Below are positions 39,681 through 41,392 of a stretch of DNA of 41,392 bases, in pieces. The DNA is taken from contig JAIBDT010000020.1 of NCBI GenBank assembly GCA_024686085.1, forward strand, positions 1 to 41,392, given 5' to 3'. A program made the position numbers and the translations under genes. The stretch comes from Loktanella sp. GTDB lineage: Bacteria; Pseudomonadota; Alphaproteobacteria; Rhodobacterales; Rhodobacteraceae. How positions within the stretch are numbered: position 1 is the first letter of the stretch; each line of letters opens with the position of its first letter. The notes under the pieces are model-generated. The model saw nothing but the letters and a program-made list of their open reading frames with translations. It ran no database searches and was not told the origin of the DNA.

Positions 39681-41098
39681 ATAGTGCAACACACACACCT
39701 GTATTTGCCACCAGTTTTTCACGGTCTGACTGTGAGGTTGGCGTCGTGCACTTGGGCTTTGGCGCGTTTCACCGCGCACATCAGGCCGTCTATATGGATG
39801 ACCATATGCAAACCTCTGGTGATCTGCGCTGGGGCATTGCTGCCGTTAATCTGCGTGGATCAGAAGCGCCTCACTTTAAGGCCGCAGTGGACGATATCGA
39901 ACGCCACGACGGTTACTTCTTAAAGTCGTATTCCTCGAACGGTGAAGTAGGACTGCGTCGCGTTCGGTCCCACATACATTTCGCGGACTGGAGCACGGAC
40001 ACCGCAGCAGCAGAGGCATTGCTGTCTAGGCCTTCTGTCCACCTTGTGACAATTACTGTAACAGAGAGTGGCTATTACACTGATCCAAATGGCAATTTGA
40101 ACACGTCTGATACGACGATGTTGGCAGAGATTGGTGGTGGTAAACCGCAGAGCGTCTATGGCTATTTACGTGCCGCGTTGGCCCAGCGGCTTGCTTCGAC
40201 GGCTGCACCGCTCACAATCGCTTGCTGCGACAACATCCGTCAAAACGGCAAAATGTTGCGCCGCAATCTACTAGCATATCTGGATGCATGTGGCGATCAA
40301 GCGTTATCAGCGTGGGTCGCTGCAAACGTCGCGTTCCCGTGCTCTATGGTTGACCGGATCACGCCGCGTAGCCCTGTTGAATTGAGCGATGAACTAACCG
40401 CATTGTTCGGGCTCGAGGTTGCGTCACCAATTATGGCCGAAGATTTCATTCAGTGGGTGTTGCAGGATAAAGCGGCAGCCGAAATGCCTGATCTCGCAAA
40501 GGCTGGCGTCATTGTGACCCGCGATGTCGATCCATACGAAGAAACCAAAATCCGCGTTTTGAACGGTGGTCATACTGCGCTTGCATATTTGGCGGCTCTT
40601 GAAGGTGTCGAAACGTTTGACGAAGCAATGCGCGTTCCACCGCTGCTAGAGCATTTTGAGAACTTTGAAATGAAAGAAGTTCTGCCAGCGATTACAATTG
40701 ATTTGCCATTCTCGAAAGAAGCATATTTGGCAGACATCACGCAGCGTTTTAGCAATCAAGCAATCGGCGATACCATCGCGCGCATCTGTGCAGATGGTAT
40801 GGCAAAGTTTCCGATTTTCATTCGCCCAACCTTAGTCGGGTGTTTTGAGCAGGGGATCACGCCTGTTTATGCGATCCGCAGCATCGCAAGTTGGTATGTT
40901 TTTGCCCGCCACGTCGTTGCAGGAAAAATTCCCTTTAAATACGTCGAACCGAGCTGGGAAGACCTCACCGCCCTATTGGGCACGGAGGCATTTTTGACCA
41001 ACCGTCAGCTTTGGGGCGATCTTCCCACAACCTATCCTGAATTCGCGGAAACCCTGCGTAATGAAATTAAAGAATTGGAGATGAAATGTCCGGTCTAA
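39677..41098 (+). CDS. mtlK: Mannitol 2-dehydrogenase (long-chain polyol dehydrogenase)
   Basis: The 473-residue protein belongs to the mannitol/fructuronate long-chain dehydrogenases. It has the N-terminal nucleotide fold [20 protein letters not shown], the central TESGYYTD and [16 protein letters not shown], and the catalytic [14 protein letters not shown] (Lys-x4-Asn-x2-His). It oxidises D-mannitol, and usually D-arabinitol and sorbitol, to the ketose with NAD. The length is normal. It overlaps the regulator by 4 bp and the ATPase gene by 13 bp. Confidence 0.9.
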   Translation: MNSATHTPVFATSFSRSDCEVGVVHLGFGAFHRAHQAVYMDDHMQTSGDLRWGIAAVNLRGSEAPHFKAAVDDIERHDGYFLKSYSSNGEVGLRRVRSHIHFADWSTDTAAAEALLSRPSVHLVTITVTESGYYTDPNGNLNTSDTTMLAEIGGGKPQSVYGYLRAALAQRLASTAAPLTIACCDNIRQNGKMLRRNLLAYLDACGDQALSAWVAANVAFPCSMVDRITPRSPVELSDELTALFGLEVASPIMAEDFIQWVLQDKAAAEMPDLAKAGVIVTRDVDPYEETKIRVLNGGHTALAYLAALEGVETFDEAMRVPPLLEHFENFEMKEVLPAITIDLPFSKEAYLADITQRFSNQAIGDTIARICADGMAKFPIFIRPTLVGCFEQGITPVYAIRSIASWYVFARHVVAGKIPFKYVEPSWEDLTALLGTEAFLTNRQLWGDLPTTYPEFAETLRNEIKELEMKCPV

Positions 41099-41392
41099 CA
41101 CTACGCAATGTTATTAAGCGTTATGGCGATGTGCAGGTTATGCATGGCGTCGATCTTGATATCGAACATGGCGAATTCGTCGTTTTCGTAGGTCCATCAG
41201 GTTGTGGCAAGTCTACGTTGCTGCGCATGATTGCTGGCCTTGAAGAAATCTCCGACGGCACAGTCGCGATTGGTGATAAAGTCGTAAATGATGTCGCGGC
41301 GTCCAAGCGCGGTGTGGCGATGGTGTTCCAGACATATGCGCTTTACACGCATATGACCGTTTATAAGAACATGGCTTTTGGCCTGAAACAGG
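41086..41392 (+). CDS. smoK: Polyol ABC transporter ATP-binding protein, N-terminal part
   Basis: The reading frame is open to the window edge and gives about 102 residues: [20 protein letters not shown], Walker [10 protein letters not shown], and Q-loop [19 protein letters not shown]. This is the start of a MalK/UgpC/SmoK-type ATPase. The ATG lies inside the last codons of mtlK in another frame. The signature and Walker B lie beyond the window. Confidence 0.88.
   Translation, partial: MSGLTLRNVIKRYGDVQVMHGVDLDIEHGEFVVFVGPSGCGKSTLLRMIAGLEEISDGTVAIGDKVVNDVAASKRGVAMVFQTYALYTHMTVYKNMAFGLKQ

Noticed and set aside
1..41392. tRNA, rRNA, CRISPR arrays, prophage
   Set aside because: No cloverleaf-like sequence, direct repeat array or phage structural gene was noticed on either strand by reading. 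A tRNA scan was not possible.

Overview
The window reads as chromosomal DNA of a marine alphaproteobacterium of the Roseobacter group (Rhodobacteraceae). The pointers are a DmdA-like GcvT-family gene, a norCBQD nitric oxide reductase operon with an NnrR-type promoter box, an alphaproteobacterial LexA box (GTTC-N7-GTTC), a smo-type polyol ABC operon with mtlK, and the mix of single-strand operons broken by IS relics. No rRNA, tRNA, CRISPR array or phage module was seen. The species cannot be named from this sequence alone.

Left part (1-8698). The 3' end of an IS200/IS605-type transposase lies at the left edge and is followed by a small secreted protein of unknown function. An Lrp/AsnC regulator precedes a four-gene cluster on the + strand: DmdA-like methyltransferase, OsmC-like peroxidase, ECHDC3-type crotonase lacking both catalytic glutamates, and an acyl-CoA synthetase. 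It looks like a catabolic unit for a methylated or acyl compound. On the - strand sits a two-gene DNA repair operon: a TIGR03916-type radical SAM protein with a C-terminal beta-clamp-like motif (QLSLF), translationally coupled to a DUF4130-UdgX uracil-DNA glycosylase. A perfect LexA-type box lies at its start.

Scar region (8700-10830). A frameshifted response-regulator receiver gene overlaps, on the opposite strand, a decayed RsbQ-like alpha/beta hydrolase. The hydrolase relic ends at a dead IS3-family element.

Middle (10941-21155). A D-lyxose isomerase and a MOFRL-type glycerate 2-kinase overlap. An ABC1/UbiB-family kinase and a TIGR03643-type small protein follow on the - strand. Next come norC-norB-norQ-norD and three tiny tightly coupled ORFs of unknown function. 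Upstream of norC are a 5-4-5 NnrR-type box, a separate 18-bp inverted repeat, and a nonsense-ridden HD-GYP pseudogene.

Right part (21194-41392). A five-gene - strand operon (aldehyde dehydrogenase, luciferase-like monooxygenase, flavin reductase, alpha/beta hydrolase, DUF1185 protein) with a divergent LysR regulator matches the gene set used for N-methylpyridinium ring cleavage, as in trigonelline tgn genes and probably homarine genes. It is followed by a GatZ/KbaZ-like protein and an Mla/Mce-type lipid transport operon. On the + strand are a phasin-like protein, a stand-alone NAD(P)H-hydrate dehydratase and an aminotransferase. The window ends inside a sorbitol/mannitol operon: smoE, smoF, smoG, an AraC regulator, mtlK and the start of smoK.
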